A stretch of 64,000 nucleotides of DNA from Ancylomarina sp963977525 (GCA_963977525.1 CAXBPC010000002.1:124001-188000), one strand, 5' to 3'. Positions 16,910 through 26,116 are shown, numbered from the stretch's first letter. The notes: generated from the letters alone by a model not told the origin. A program made the numbers and translations.

Positions 16910-19900
16910 ATGATTATAAAGATTCCAAGCTTTAAACACATTGTCTTAGTTACTTTCTGTTTTCTAAGTTTGTCAAGTATCGCCCAATCTGATTTTGTGA
17001 GTTCACAGCCTCTAAGTTCAATTTACGAAACAAATGCTGTTTGGGCTGACTCTATCATGTCGGGAATGAACCAAGATCAGCGAATTGCTCAGCTGTTTAT
17101 GGTTGCTGCCTATTCAAATAAGACCTCGGCTGAAGAGAAGAAGATCTTAAACCTGATAGAGAAATATGAAATTGGAGGCTTAATCTTTTTTCAAGGTACA
17201 CCGAAGGAGCAAGCTCGTTTGACCAATTTGTATCAGAGTAAATCGAATTTACCTTTATGGATTGGTATGGATGCGGAGTATGGTTTGGGTGCTCGATTAA
17301 AGCAAACACTAAAATACCCACAGCAGATTACCATGGGCGCTGTTCAGGATACTAGTCTACTTTTCATGTTAGGTCAAGAGATGGCTGTTGAATGTCGCCG
17401 AATGGGCATACATGTTAATTTTGCTCCAGTATTAGATGTCAATAGTAATCCGAAGAATCCTGTGATCAATTCACGATCGTATGGTGAGGGCAAAGTGAAT
17501 GTTGCTGAAAAAGGAATTGCTTTTGCAGCTGGTATGCAAAGTGGCGGTGTTGTTGCCGTCGGTAAACATTTCCCTGGGCATGGCGATACAGATACAGATT
17601 CTCATCATGATTTACCAGTTGTTGATCGTTCAAGAGTGGAACTTGATGATGTAGAATTATATCCTTTTAAAGAGTCAATAAAAGCAGGGATAGGTGGCAT
17701 TATGGTTGCTCACCTCGATGTTCCAGCACTTGATAAATCGGCAAAAGCTTCTACCTTATCTAAACCTATTGTTACTGGATTACTAAAAGAAGAATTAGGC
17801 TTTAAAGGACTAGTCTTTACGGATGCATTGAATATGAAAGGCGTTCGTAAATATTATAAGCCTGGTGAAGTTGATGCCAAGGCAGCTATTGCAGGAAACG
17901 ACGTTCTGTTATTTTCAGAGGATGTTCCAAAGGCCATTAGAGAAATAAAAGCAGCTATTGCAAGAGGAGAATTAACTCAACAGAAAATAGACCAATCATG
18001 TTTAAAAATCCTTAAAGCAAAATATTGGTTGGGCTTGAATAATTATAAACCTGTTTCTTCCGATCGTTTGTGGTCTGGTTTAAACACGCAGCAAGGTATG
18101 ATCTTGAGACGTATGTTGATTGAAAATGCGATGACTGTAGTAAGTAATAAAAATGATTTGTTGCCTCTAAAACGCTTGGATACATTACGCATCGCATCAG
18201 TTGCTATGGGAACAAAGAAACGTAATCACTTTCAAGAGTACTCAGGACGATATACAGATATCGACTTTTATCAGATTGATAAGAATGCGACACAAAAGCA
18301 ATACAATACGCTTCTTAAGAATCTAGGGTCCTATAATTTGATCATTGTTAGTAAGCACGATAGTAATCGAAGAGCATCAAAGGAGTTTGGCGTAACAGAT
18401 CAGACTGTTGACTTTGTGAATAATCTATCGAAACGCAAGAAGGTTGTTTTTGATTTGTTTGCCAGTCCGTATGCTCTGGATTATTACAAGAAATTAGATA
18501 AATTGGCAGCAATCATTGTTTCTTACGAGGATAATATGGAAACTCAAAAGGCATCGGCACAAATTATTTTTGGAGGAATTGGAGCCAAAGGGCGTTTACC
18601 TGTTTCCGTGAATAAAGATATTCCTGAAGGAACTGGTTTTGATACTAAGAAAAACAGACTAGGTTACGCTTTTCCAGAACAAACTGGATTTGATCGTTCA
18701 AAATTAAAGGAAATTGATTCTTTAGCTCTTGATGCGATTGAGCAGAAGGCAACACCAGGCTGCCAAATATTAATCGCTCACAAAGGGCGTATCATTCACA
18801 ATAAGGCCTATGGGTATCATACCTACGACAAGAATGTGAATGTGAAAATCACAGATCTATACGATTTAGCATCGGTAACTAAAGTGGCAGCCTCTTTGCC
18901 TATTTTAATGCAATTGGTCGATGAGGGTAAGATTGATGTTGATGGACAGTTGGGAGATTTTTTAACGGCTGCTAAAGGAACGAATAAGGATACTTTGATT
19001 TTACGTAAAATATTGGCTCATGAAGCTAGACTTTTGCCTTGGAAACCATTTCATCGTGAAGCGGTAGATACGGCACGTTTACGTCGCGATTTGTTTAGTC
19101 ACGATTCTTCAAGAGTCTACCGAATTAAGGTTGGGAAACACCTTTTTGCCAATAAGAATTATAGATTTAAAAAGTCGCTATTTAGTGCGAAAGCTTCAAA
19201 GGAATACCCAGTTAAGGTTGCTAAGGATTTATACGTGAAGGAAGGTTTCAACGATACTATCTATAAGCAGGTTTTAGCAAGTGATTTAAGAGAGACCAAT
19301 GGTTATAAGTACAGCGACTTGGGTTTTATTTTGCTTAAGAGAATGTTAGATGAGCATTTAACATGCAGTATGGATAGCTATGTGAAGAAAAATATCTACC
19401 GTAAGATTGGAGCTGGAACACTGAGTTATCACCCTCGTAAGCGTTTTAGTTTATCGCGTATTACGCCAACTCAAAATGATAAATTTTTCCGTAAGCAACT
19501 GATAAAAGGCTACGTTCAAGATCCAACTGCTGCCATGTTAGGTGGAGTAGCAGGTCATGCTGGTGTTTTTGGTAGTGCAACCGATCTTGCTAAACTCATG
19601 CAAATGTATTTGCAAAAGGGTAGCTATGGTGGTGTAACTTTTTTTCAGCCAGAAACCCTTAAGCAATTTACCTCTCGTGCTTATCCTGAAGGAACCAATA
19701 GGAGGGGAATAGGTTTTGATAAGCCATTTTTGGATAAGACTGATACCAACGGACCAACGACAACTAAAGCTTCAGCTAATAGCTATGGACATACCGGTTT
19801 CACTGGAACCATGGTTTGGGTCGATCCTGATTATGAATTGGTTTACGTTTTTCTTTCAAACCGCGTGTATCCTGACGATTGGAATACCAAACTGATGAAG

Positions 19901-20002
19901 ATGGATGTGAGAACGAATATTCAAGAATGTCTTTACGATGCGATTAACCCACCTGTAGTTGTTGACACTACTCAAAATATCGTGGAAGTTAATCTACCAT
20001 AA
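16910..20002 (+). CDS. Glycoside hydrolase family 3 (NagZ-like) fused to a class C beta-lactamase/serine hydrolase
   Basis: This is a 1030-residue exported protein with a signal peptide (VTFCFLSLSSIAQS). Residues about 50-400 are a GH3 domain of the NagZ type: KHFPGHGDTDTDSH near residue 217 holds the His/Asp dyad of beta-N-acetylhexosaminidases, and FTDALNMKG near residue 304 carries the nucleophile Asp. A GH3 C-terminal domain follows to about residue 590. From about 600 to the end is a beta-lactamase/transpeptidase-like domain with SVTK (Ser about 654, SxxK), YSDLG (YxN-type) and GHTGFTG (KTG-type). Such fusions are known in Bacteroidota and suggest periplasmic muropeptide processing: removal of GlcNAc plus cleavage of a peptide or ester. 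It is monocistronic by context. Confidence 0.9.
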   Translation: MIIKIPSFKHIVLVTFCFLSLSSIAQSDFVSSQPLSSIYETNAVWADSIMSGMNQDQRIAQLFMVAAYSNKTSAEEKKILNLIEKYEIGGLIFFQGTPKEQARLTNLYQSKSNLPLWIGMDAEYGLGARLKQTLKYPQQITMGAVQDTSLLFMLGQEMAVECRRMGIHVNFAPVLDVNSNPKNPVINSRSYGEGKVNVAEKGIAFAAGMQSGGVVAVGKHFPGHGDTDTDSHHDLPVVDRSRVELDDVELYPFKESIKAGIGGIMVAHLDVPALDKSAKASTLSKPIVTGLLKEELGFKGLVFTDALNMKGVRKYYKPGEVDAKAAIAGNDVLLFSEDVPKAIREIKAAIARGELTQQKIDQSCLKILKAKYWLGLNNYKPVSSDRLWSGLNTQQGMILRRMLIENAMTVVSNKNDLLPLKRLDTLRIASVAMGTKKRNHFQEYSGRYTDIDFYQIDKNATQKQYNTLLKNLGSYNLIIVSKHDSNRRASKEFGVTDQTVDFVNNLSKRKKVVFDLFASPYALDYYKKLDKLAAIIVSYEDNMETQKASAQIIFGGIGAKGRLPVSVNKDIPEGTGFDTKKNRLGYAFPEQTGFDRSKLKEIDSLALDAIEQKATPGCQILIAHKGRIIHNKAYGYHTYDKNVNVKITDLYDLASVTKVAASLPILMQLVDEGKIDVDGQLGDFLTAAKGTNKDTLILRKILAHEARLLPWKPFHREAVDTARLRRDLFSHDSSRVYRIKVGKHLFANKNYRFKKSLFSAKASKEYPVKVAKDLYVKEGFNDTIYKQVLASDLRETNGYKYSDLGFILLKRMLDEHLTCSMDSYVKKNIYRKIGAGTLSYHPRKRFSLSRITPTQNDKFFRKQLIKGYVQDPTAAMLGGVAGHAGVFGSATDLAKLMQMYLQKGSYGGVTFFQPETLKQFTSRAYPEGTNRRGIGFDKPFLDKTDTNGPTTTKASANSYGHTGFTGTMVWVDPDYELVYVFLSNRVYPDDWNTKLMKMDVRTNIQECLYDAINPPVVVDTTQNIVEVNLP

Positions 20003-20452
20003 ACTTATAGGCTGATTGATTAGATTAACGTTTAAGTAGCGTTTGTCTTGAGTAACTTCCATCCCCAACCATTCTGGTTTTTCAAACTCCTGATCTTCCG
20101 ATTCAAGTTCAATTTCAGCTACGATTAAGCCTTTGTTTTCTCCCTCGAACACATCAACTTCCCAATTCATTCTTGCCACTTCAATTATGAATCTGGTTTT
20201 CTCAATCTTCTTATCACATTGACTTAATAGTTCCTCGGCATCTGTCAATGGAATCTCGTATTCATATTCCAACCTCGATAAAGGATTCGTTCCCGTTTTA
20301 ATGGTTAAAAAGCCTTTCCCTTTCGTAATTCTGATACGCATACTTTTCCCTTTCTCACTCCACAAATAGCCTTGCACTATTCGATTTCCCTCAGCAGGAA
20401 AATTAAGAAGATCTTCTTTAATCAGGTATTTGCGTTCTATTTCTGTTGCCAT
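19994..20452 (-). CDS. CYTH domain protein (triphosphate tunnel metalloenzyme family)
   Basis: The 152-residue protein starts MATEIERKYLI, with the family signature ExExK at E4, E6 and K8. Charged strands KSMRIRITKGKGFLTIKTG, LEYEYEIPL and WEVDVFEGENKGLIVAEIELE line the expected beta-tunnel that binds triphosphate and metal. Bacterial relatives hydrolyse inorganic tripolyphosphate or similar; the substrate is not fixed here. Its last nine bases overlap the end of the convergent GH3 gene, and no separate terminator is seen between them. Confidence 0.85.
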   Translation of the reverse strand: MATEIERKYLIKEDLLNFPAEGNRIVQGYLWSEKGKSMRIRITKGKGFLTIKTGTNPLSRLEYEYEIPLTDAEELLSQCDKKIEKTRFIIEVARMNWEVDVFEGENKGLIVAEIELESEDQEFEKPEWLGMEVTQDKRYLNVNLINQPISLW

Positions 20453-20697
20453 AGTTTATGTTGTAGAGACGGCGATTTATCGCGTCTTAAATTTCTAAAT
20501 ATATTCATTAGTCAGTCCTATATGAATAATCGATTTGTGTAATTTGTGGATGATTATTTTATCACCACATTTCGGCTCCCTTCGACTCCGCTCAGGGTAA
20601 CGCACTCAGGGTAACGCACCACATCTTGATTATTGGTCACTGAGCGGAGTCGAAGTGCACGTCACCACATCCTCACATCCTCACATCACCAAATCAT
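20453..20697. repeat. Composite of dispersed inverted repeats between CYTH and dehydrogenase genes
   Basis: Three elements are visible. At 20467-20487 there is a hairpin related to that at 9394-9413 (AGACGGCGAT..ATCGCGTCT). At 20581-20595 TTCGACTCCGCTCAG faces its exact reverse complement CTGAGCGGAGTCGAA at 20640-20654. Between and after them are short direct repeats 'CTCAGGGTAACGCAC' and 'ACATCCTC'. No gene is present. Confidence 0.6.
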
Positions 20698-21654
20698 CTA
20701 ATTAACTTGGTTCTTCGATTTGCCTTTTCTCCAATGATCCAATATATTTTGTGAGGCTTCCTCAGCCATTTCAATTCGAGTTTCGATGCAGGCTGTACCA
20801 ATATGTGGAGCTAGCACCACATTGTTAAGCGTCATCAGTTGCTCTGTGATGTGGGGTTCGTTTTCGAAAACATCCAAGGCAGCACCCGCAATCATATCTT
20901 TTTCCAGTGCCTCAGCTAAAGCATGCTCATCCACAACGGGGCCTCGTGCAGTATTTATCAGGTAAGCCGATGTCTTCATCATCGAAAGTTCCTTTTCGCC
21001 AATCAGGTGATGGGTCGATTCATTCAACGGACAATGCAGAGAAATAACATCTGCAGTTTTTAGAAGATCATCAAAACCTAAATAGTCAATATTCAGATCA
21101 GCTTCTTCACTTGTCGACAGTTGAGTTCTATTGTTATAAGCCACTTTCATGCCAAAGGCCTGTGCTTTTTGAGCCACCGATTTGCCAATTTTACCCATGC
21201 CGATGATTCCCAAGATTTTCCCTCTAAGGGTTTGACCTAAATTACGCATCACACCCCATTTAAAATTGTCTTCAGTTCTAAGGCGATGATTACATTCGGC
21301 AACGCGTCTGCTAAGTGACAAGATCAGCGATAAGCAAAGCTCAGCAGTTGGTTCGCAAACAGCATCAGGTGTGTTGCAAATGGCAATACCTCTCTTAGTC
21401 GCAACTTCCACATCAATATTATTATAGCCCACGCCGAAATTCGAAATAATCTCCAACTTTTTACCTGCTTCAATTAGATTTGTACTTACGGGCTGATTGA
21501 AAATTGATAGCAAAGCTTCACAATTGGGAATTCGCTCCATGAGTTCTTCCTCAGTAAAGTAATCTTTATCTGGATAAACGATGTGATAAGATTGACCCAG
21601 TACTTTGAGTCCTTCTTTGGGAATGGCATATTGAATGAGGATTGTTTTCTTCAC
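20698..21654 (-). CDS. D-isomer-specific 2-hydroxyacid dehydrogenase
   Basis: This 318-residue NAD(P)-dependent dehydrogenase shows the Rossmann motif GIIGMGKIGKSVA in the middle and the catalytic residues Arg (NTARGPVVDE), Glu (DVFENEP) and His (LAPHIGTA) in the right order. The family reduces 2-keto acids such as glyoxylate, hydroxypyruvate or phenylpyruvate. Overall wording is closest to glyoxylate/hydroxypyruvate reductases, but substrate cannot be assigned. Repeats lie on both sides, so it appears to be a single-gene unit. Confidence 0.85.
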   Translation of the reverse strand: MKKTILIQYAIPKEGLKVLGQSYHIVYPDKDYFTEEELMERIPNCEALLSIFNQPVSTNLIEAGKKLEIISNFGVGYNNIDVEVATKRGIAICNTPDAVCEPTAELCLSLILSLSRRVAECNHRLRTEDNFKWGVMRNLGQTLRGKILGIIGMGKIGKSVAQKAQAFGMKVAYNNRTQLSTSEEADLNIDYLGFDDLLKTADVISLHCPLNESTHHLIGEKELSMMKTSAYLINTARGPVVDEHALAEALEKDMIAGAALDVFENEPHITEQLMTLNNVVLAPHIGTACIETRIEMAEEASQNILDHWRKGKSKNQVN

Positions 21655-21713
21655 GCTTTGATTCTTTATGTTTCAATCCGAAAATTAGGGAATAAATAAA
21701 GAATGACCATGAA

Positions 21714-22760
21714 TTCTCTTTATTTACTTTTCCTTGATGAAAAGTAACAAAAATCATTGGCTCCGGCACTCAGCGACCCATCACGGTTCAAAGGCTAAAC
21801 AGACTGAACTCGTTCGTACCTCACTCAGACAGCATTCTGTTTTTAACGCCTTTTTCACCTATGGGGCCCCACTTACGTTGCCGAGGCCGATCCTTCAATA
21901 CGTAACTCCTTATATTTTAAACATTCTTTCAGAGTCCAGTATTGATTGGCCTCAGAAGGCGATGGGTAAGAATTCGAAGGAATCATTAGTAAAACTGGGA
22001 ATTGAGCTTGCGAAATCGACGAAGTCAACCGAGGAGGAACGAGGAGATCACCCAGCTGCACTTATGATAGCTGAAGTATTTGCCCTGAGTCTTATGGAGA
22101 CTTGATCTTTTATTCGCAAACCAAATTTCAAAAGGTGCTCATGAGCCCTTTGGGGTAGTTACTTTTGGATTAAGCCAAAAGTAAAACAGAACAAAAGGTT
22201 TTGTTTACAGCTCTGTTGATAGTTCATGACTCATGAGATACTTAATAGAAACCTTTCTTTATTTACTTTTCCTTGATGAAAAGTAACAAAAATCAACGGC
22301 TCCAGCGCTCGATGACCCATTACGACTCAAAGACTAAAAAGAATGAACTCACTCGTTCCTCGTTCAAACAGCATTCTTTTCTCGACGTCTTCTTCGTCTA
22401 TGGGTTCCCCATCTGCGTCGCTGAGGCCAGAGAGAAAAACTCAGAATCTAAATCATATTTTATTAAGATGTTTGGGCGTGCTTTGTCAGCCTGCCGTAAG
22501 GCGTGTAACAGTTGCTCCAACAAAGCGAAAACTAGGATCAGGCTGACTTGATTTTTTGCTTACTTTTTTATCTAAGAAACGAGCGAAGCGAGTTCATGAA
22601 CACCCGTTTTATAATGAGTGAATAAAAAAGTAAGAGCCCAGCGGCTCTAGCGAAAAATTTAAAAGATGATCCTAGGATGTTGTTTAATGCACTTAGACCC
22701 AAATCTTCGGGGTAGTTTTTTTTGGGTCAAGCCAAAAGTAAAAGAAAAAAAACATAGCAA
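21714..22760. repeat. Cluster of three diverged copies of a long intergenic repeat
   Basis: Copies 1 and 2 begin with the hairpin TTACTTTTC-CTTGAT-GAAAAGTAA (21724 and 22262 areas), continue with similar wording (AACAAAAATCA..GGCTCC, GAACTC.CTCGTTC, ACAGCATTCT), and end near hairpins of the kind CTTTTGG-ATTAA-GCCAAAAG (about 22158-22180; again as TTTTGGGTCAAGCCAAAAG near 22720-22740). A shorter third copy lies about 22560-22750. Open frames of about 60-120 codons run through them, but all are repeat-derived. This explains the whole gene-free stretch 21655-22830. Confidence 0.6.
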
Positions 22761-22830
22761 AAGATGTTATTTACAATCTTTGTTATGTTTTTATTCAATT
22801 CATTATATCAATAAGTTAAGAGTGCCTAGC

Positions 22831-23466
22831 TTATGGAATACGCATAAACTTGTGCGATTGCAAAGAAATATTCCACTTCGGATTGTTCTTCACATACTCC
22901 ACAATAGGTTTCACATTGTGCACATACTGGCTCCATTCCGATTGTAAGTAAAGTAAACAGTCGTCACCCACCAATTTAGCATGCTCTTCGGCAATTGCAA
23001 AATCCTTCTCCAAATCGAAGATGATCATCTTTAATTCGTTGGCTTTTTTGTATGAGCTTTCAACGGGTGCTTTATTTTCCTTTGGCGATAAGCAAATCCA
23101 ATCCCATTCGCCTGTAATCTCGTATGCGCCCGATGTCTCAAGGAAATTCTCGATATTGTGCTTTTTCAATTCAGAACACAAAGGTTCCAAATTGTATAGC
23201 GATGGCTCGCCACCTGTAACCACAACCGACTTGGCTGGTGATTCAACAGCTTTGCGAACAACCTCTGCAACTGAGATTAGACGATGCTCTTTTGGGTTCC
23301 ACGAAATTTTAGAATCGCACCAACGGCAACCAATATCGCAACCGCCAATACGTATAAAGTAAGCTGGTTTACCTGTGTGGAAACCTTCGCCTTGTATGGT
23401 ATAGAAGTCCTCAACCAATGGTAAATCGGTTCCGGCTTCGAATATGTCTTTGTACTTATCTCTCAT
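22831..23466 (-). CDS. queE: 7-carboxy-7-deazaguanine synthase, radical SAM
   Basis: The 211-residue protein makes the 7-deazaguanine ring for queuosine. It has the family start DFYTIQGEGFHTGKPAYFIR and the QueE-type cluster motif GCDIGCRWCDSK (CxxxCxxC), which binds the 4Fe-4S cluster and SAM; VVTGGEPSLYNL is the SAM-binding GGEP strand. Length is normal. No queC, queD or queF gene is adjacent. Upstream on its strand lie the two mirror-symmetric arrays (23624-24290). I looked for a preQ1 aptamer upstream and did not find one. Confidence 0.92.
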   Translation of the reverse strand: MRDKYKDIFEAGTDLPLVEDFYTIQGEGFHTGKPAYFIRIGGCDIGCRWCDSKISWNPKEHRLISVAEVVRKAVESPAKSVVVTGGEPSLYNLEPLCSELKKHNIENFLETSGAYEITGEWDWICLSPKENKAPVESSYKKANELKMIIFDLEKDFAIAEEHAKLVGDDCLLYLQSEWSQYVHNVKPIVEYVKNNPKWNISLQSHKFMRIP

Positions 23467-23623
23467 GATCTATGTGTTACTGACTAAATAAAATGCTTCA
23501 GTCTTTGCGGAGATGGTATGTTTCGCGATAGGGAATGTCCCATACCGCTCAAAATAACGCTTATAAAAATGGATCACAAAAATAATCGCTTTATTAAGAT
23601 TAAAAAAGGAATAGGGAAGTCTT

Positions 23624-23996
23624 TTTTCGATTATATCGGATACTCGATTAAAGCCGCCATGTTGATTTAGATCCAAGCCTGTCGAATTTCACCTGCTCCT
23701 GTGCCTATTTATACTAGTCCTGCTACTTTATATGTGCTCCTGCTATCTTTTTCTCAGTCCTGCTGGTTATTTTGTTCTCCTGCTAACTTCTAACCAGTCC
23801 TGCTAGCTTTTTTGGTTTTCCTGCTAACTATTTAGTGCTCCTGTTCAACAGGACGGGTAAAAACCTAACAGGAAAGCTTCCTTTCTTAACAGGAGAGGCT
23901 AAAAAGTAAAAGGACGACTATTTTTCCAACAGGACGGGGTAAAAAGTAACAGGACGGGTGTAAATGTAACAGGAGACCTGATTTTACTACAAGAAA
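23624..23996. repeat. Long mirror-symmetric array 1: 20-bp phased TCCTGCT / AACAGGA words
   Basis: The centre is the near-perfect palindrome TCCTGTTCAACAGGA (23839-23853). To its left TCCTG(C/T) words start at 23697, 23718, 23738, 23758, 23778, 23798, 23819 and 23839. To its right AACAGGA or near forms start at 23847, 23867, 23888, 23908, 23928, 23948, 23968 and 23988. Spacing is 20 bp with a single 21-bp step that appears at the same place in both arms, so the word positions mirror each other with no indel over about 150 bp per arm (off by one only at the outermost pair). The 13 bases between words are only loosely complementary. A left lead-in (23624-23675) is shared with array 2. Confidence 0.8.
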
Positions 23997-24007
23997 TCTT
24001 TTTAAGA

Positions 24008-24290
24008 TCATTTTTCCGATTATATCTGATACTGAATTAAAGCCGCCATGTTGATTTAGATTGCTCCATGTCGAATTTTACCTGCTCATGTTGCTTTTTT
24101 GCCTCTCCATGTTACTTTTCTGATGCTCATGTTAATTATTTAGCCTCCATGTTCAACATGGCGGGTTAAAAACCAACATGAGCACTATTTTTCTTACATG
24201 GCGGGGTAAAAAGTAACACGACGACCTTTTTCTTGACATGGCGGGGTAAAAAGTGACATGGTAGCTTATTTAGTTACATGAAGGCGTGTT
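24008..24290. repeat. Long mirror-symmetric array 2: 20-bp phased CATGTT / AACATG words
   Basis: The centre is CCATGTTCAACATGG (24147-24161). CATGTT-type words start at 24047, 24067, 24087, 24108, 24128 and 24148 on the left. AACATG-type words (AACATG, TACATG, AACACG, GACATG) start at 24155, 24175, 24195, 24215, 24235, 24255 and 24275 on the right. The lead-in 'CGATTATATC.GATACT' and 'AAAGCCGCCATGTTGATTTAG' (24018-24060) repeats that of array 1, 387 bp earlier. The two arrays are thus paralogous, but the repeated word has changed throughout one of them, in both arms. Confidence 0.8.
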
Positions 24291-24375
24291 TTGATAAAAT
24301 TTAGAATGAGTTTGAGTCGTACGTTACTTTTATCTACCCATATTTATTTTTAATGTTAAAGGGGAAAGTTAAATA

Positions 24376-25026
24376 ATGAGTACTTTAGTAGATCAAAATA
24401 ACTTATATGGAATGAAAGAAAATATATACATAAAAGCTCTAGAAATTGGCTTTGAAAATGAAACTACAGGCATATCATTTAATGAAATTGTAGAGAAATT
24501 AGATATAGAAAGCGGCTTTACAAAAAGCCTAGTATTCAAATCAAATTTTACTATTTGGTTTTACACTAATTTTTTTAACCCTAAAGGAGAAGCAAATGTA
24601 AAGTTAAACAATTCTGGAACTAGTACTTATGTAATTACCCCTGATACACTTAAGGATTTAGATAAATGCAAAGCTGAAAAGTCATTTATAAAAGGTGAAG
24701 CTACTCAGAAGTATATAGACTACTTAGAGCTTAAAGAGGCTAGAGAATCGGCCCAGACTGCTAGGAAGTTTTCTATTTTATCAATTATAATAGCTTCAAT
24801 TGCAATACTTACACCAATACTTATTACTGAGTTTAAAACAGAGTCACCTAAGCAAGTTATTGTAACTGAGAATAGGGATAAGGTAGACAATGAAGTAATT
24901 CTAGAAAGGCTAACTAAAATTGATTCTACTATTACTAGCACAATAACTAAGCTTAGTCTAATTGCTGACAAGAAAGTAGAAGTGTCGACAAAGAAACAGG
25001 CTAAAGTAAAATCAGTGAAACACTAA
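24376..25026 (+). CDS. Single-pass membrane protein of unknown function, partner of AbiH
   Basis: The 216-residue protein has an N-terminal region (residues 15-105) that could be a small winged-helix-like fold (GISFNEIVEKLDIES, then a Thr-rich strand), a charged helix, one membrane segment (FSILSIIIASIAILTPILI, about 133-151), and a C-terminal tail with a coiled-coil-like ILERLTKIDSTITSTITKL. I recognise no family. The AbiH-like gene starts 15 bp after its stop, so they share a transcript. Both genes are richer in AT and in rare-looking codons (ATA, CTA, TTA) than the housekeeping neighbours, which suggests later acquisition. It may be a membrane sensor or anchor for AbiH (inference). Confidence 0.7.
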   Translation: MSTLVDQNNLYGMKENIYIKALEIGFENETTGISFNEIVEKLDIESGFTKSLVFKSNFTIWFYTNFFNPKGEANVKLNNSGTSTYVITPDTLKDLDKCKAEKSFIKGEATQKYIDYLELKEARESAQTARKFSILSIIIASIAILTPILITEFKTESPKQVIVTENRDKVDNEVILERLTKIDSTITSTITKLSLIADKKVEVSTKKQAKVKSVKH

Positions 25027-25041
25027 AATAGAAAAAACATA

Positions 25042-26115
25042 ATGAATAGACTAATTATAATAGGGAATGGTTTTGATTTAGCCCATGGAATGAAAACCAG
25101 TTTTAAGGATTTTATTACGGATTATTATAATAATGCTGTTAATACATTTATAGATAAGAATGTATATGATGACGCTCTTTTAAAAATGAGCTTTAAACAA
25201 TCTAATGGTTACTTTATCGATAAACAGGTGGTTAAGCTTGATAAAACATTTGATATGTTAACTAATTTTGAAAAGAAAGATGAAGTTATAGTTACTCAGT
25301 CACTTCTTTTAAAGAATATTAAATCAAAATTGGAATACAGTAATTGGGTTGATATTGAGATAGAATACTTTTCTCTACTTAAATCTATTCGTGGAACAAT
25401 TGAGGTGAGTGTTGATGAGTTAAACATTCAATTCGCTTGCCTAAAAGAGAAATTGATTGAATATCTGCAACGCCAAGAAAAGGAACATGCAAAAAAAGTA
25501 TTTGATTTAGACCCTATGGTTAATCGTTTCACTGAAGAAATTATTTCGGAAGAAATTTTTGATTCAGAGGATAATACGGAACCAGATTCATTGTATTTTT
25601 TAAACTTTAATTACACTAATACTCTAGAACCGTACTTTATTGAAAGTGGTAAGAGAATTAACTCTATCATCAACTATATTCATGGAAATTTGAATGGTGA
25701 TTATGGAGAGCCCATATTTGGTTTTGGTGATGAGTTTGATAAAGATTATTTGTTGTTTGAAGATTTGAAAGACAATGACTATTACACACACATTAAGTCA
25801 TTTGAATATTCCAAAAATAGGAATTATTTTAAGTTATTAAGTTTTTTAGAGTCTGATGACTTCCAAGTTCATATTTATGGTCATTCTTGTGGATTATCAG
25901 ATAGGACAATGCTTAGAACTATTTTTGAGAACAAATATTGCAGATCTATTAAAATATTCTTCTATGAGAAAAATGAAAAGGAAGATGATTTTACGGAAAA
26001 AACATTTGATATCTATCGACACTTTGAAGATAAAGGCGAAATGAGAAAAAAGATAGTACCATATGATGTGTGTGACGCTATGCCACAACCAGAAAAAGTG
26101 ATGGAAATTGGATAA
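25042..26115 (+). CDS. AbiH family protein (phage abortive infection)
   Basis: The 357-residue protein shows the pattern I associate with the AbiH family: N-terminal RLIIIGNGFDLAHGMKTSFKDF, central FLNFNYTNTLEPYF, IHGNLNG, PIFGFGDE and near the end IYGHSCGLSDRTMLRTIFEN. Family knowledge: AbiH of Lactococcus gives abortive-infection resistance to some phages, with a poorly understood mechanism. The gene is intact, 15 bp after a membrane-protein gene and followed by a good terminator, so the two form a closed two-gene unit between housekeeping genes (queE and ppc), a layout typical of small defence cassettes. Confidence 0.87.
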   Translation: MNRLIIIGNGFDLAHGMKTSFKDFITDYYNNAVNTFIDKNVYDDALLKMSFKQSNGYFIDKQVVKLDKTFDMLTNFEKKDEVIVTQSLLLKNIKSKLEYSNWVDIEIEYFSLLKSIRGTIEVSVDELNIQFACLKEKLIEYLQRQEKEHAKKVFDLDPMVNRFTEEIISEEIFDSEDNTEPDSLYFLNFNYTNTLEPYFIESGKRINSIINYIHGNLNGDYGEPIFGFGDEFDKDYLLFEDLKDNDYYTHIKSFEYSKNRNYFKLLSFLESDDFQVHIYGHSCGLSDRTMLRTIFENKYCRSIKIFFYEKNEKEDDFTEKTFDIYRHFEDKGEMRKKIVPYDVCDAMPQPEKVMEIG

Positions 26116-26116
26116 T

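Noticed and set aside
21734..22551. Small proteins beginning MMKSNKN at 21734 and 22273
   Set aside because: Both lie inside copies of a non-coding repeat, start in its hairpin, differ in length and have competing open frames.
23467..23620. preQ1 riboswitch upstream of queE
   Set aside because: I looked for the short stem and A-rich tail of the preQ1 aptamer on the minus strand and did not find it.
23470..23676. 68-codon minus-strand frame upstream of queE
   Set aside because: It begins inside the lead-in shared by the two arrays and shows no recognisable domain; support is too weak to call a gene.
23697..24290. CRISPR array
   Set aside because: The conserved word is only 6-7 bp with 13-bp gaps, the right half is the reverse complement of the left half, and no cas genes are near.
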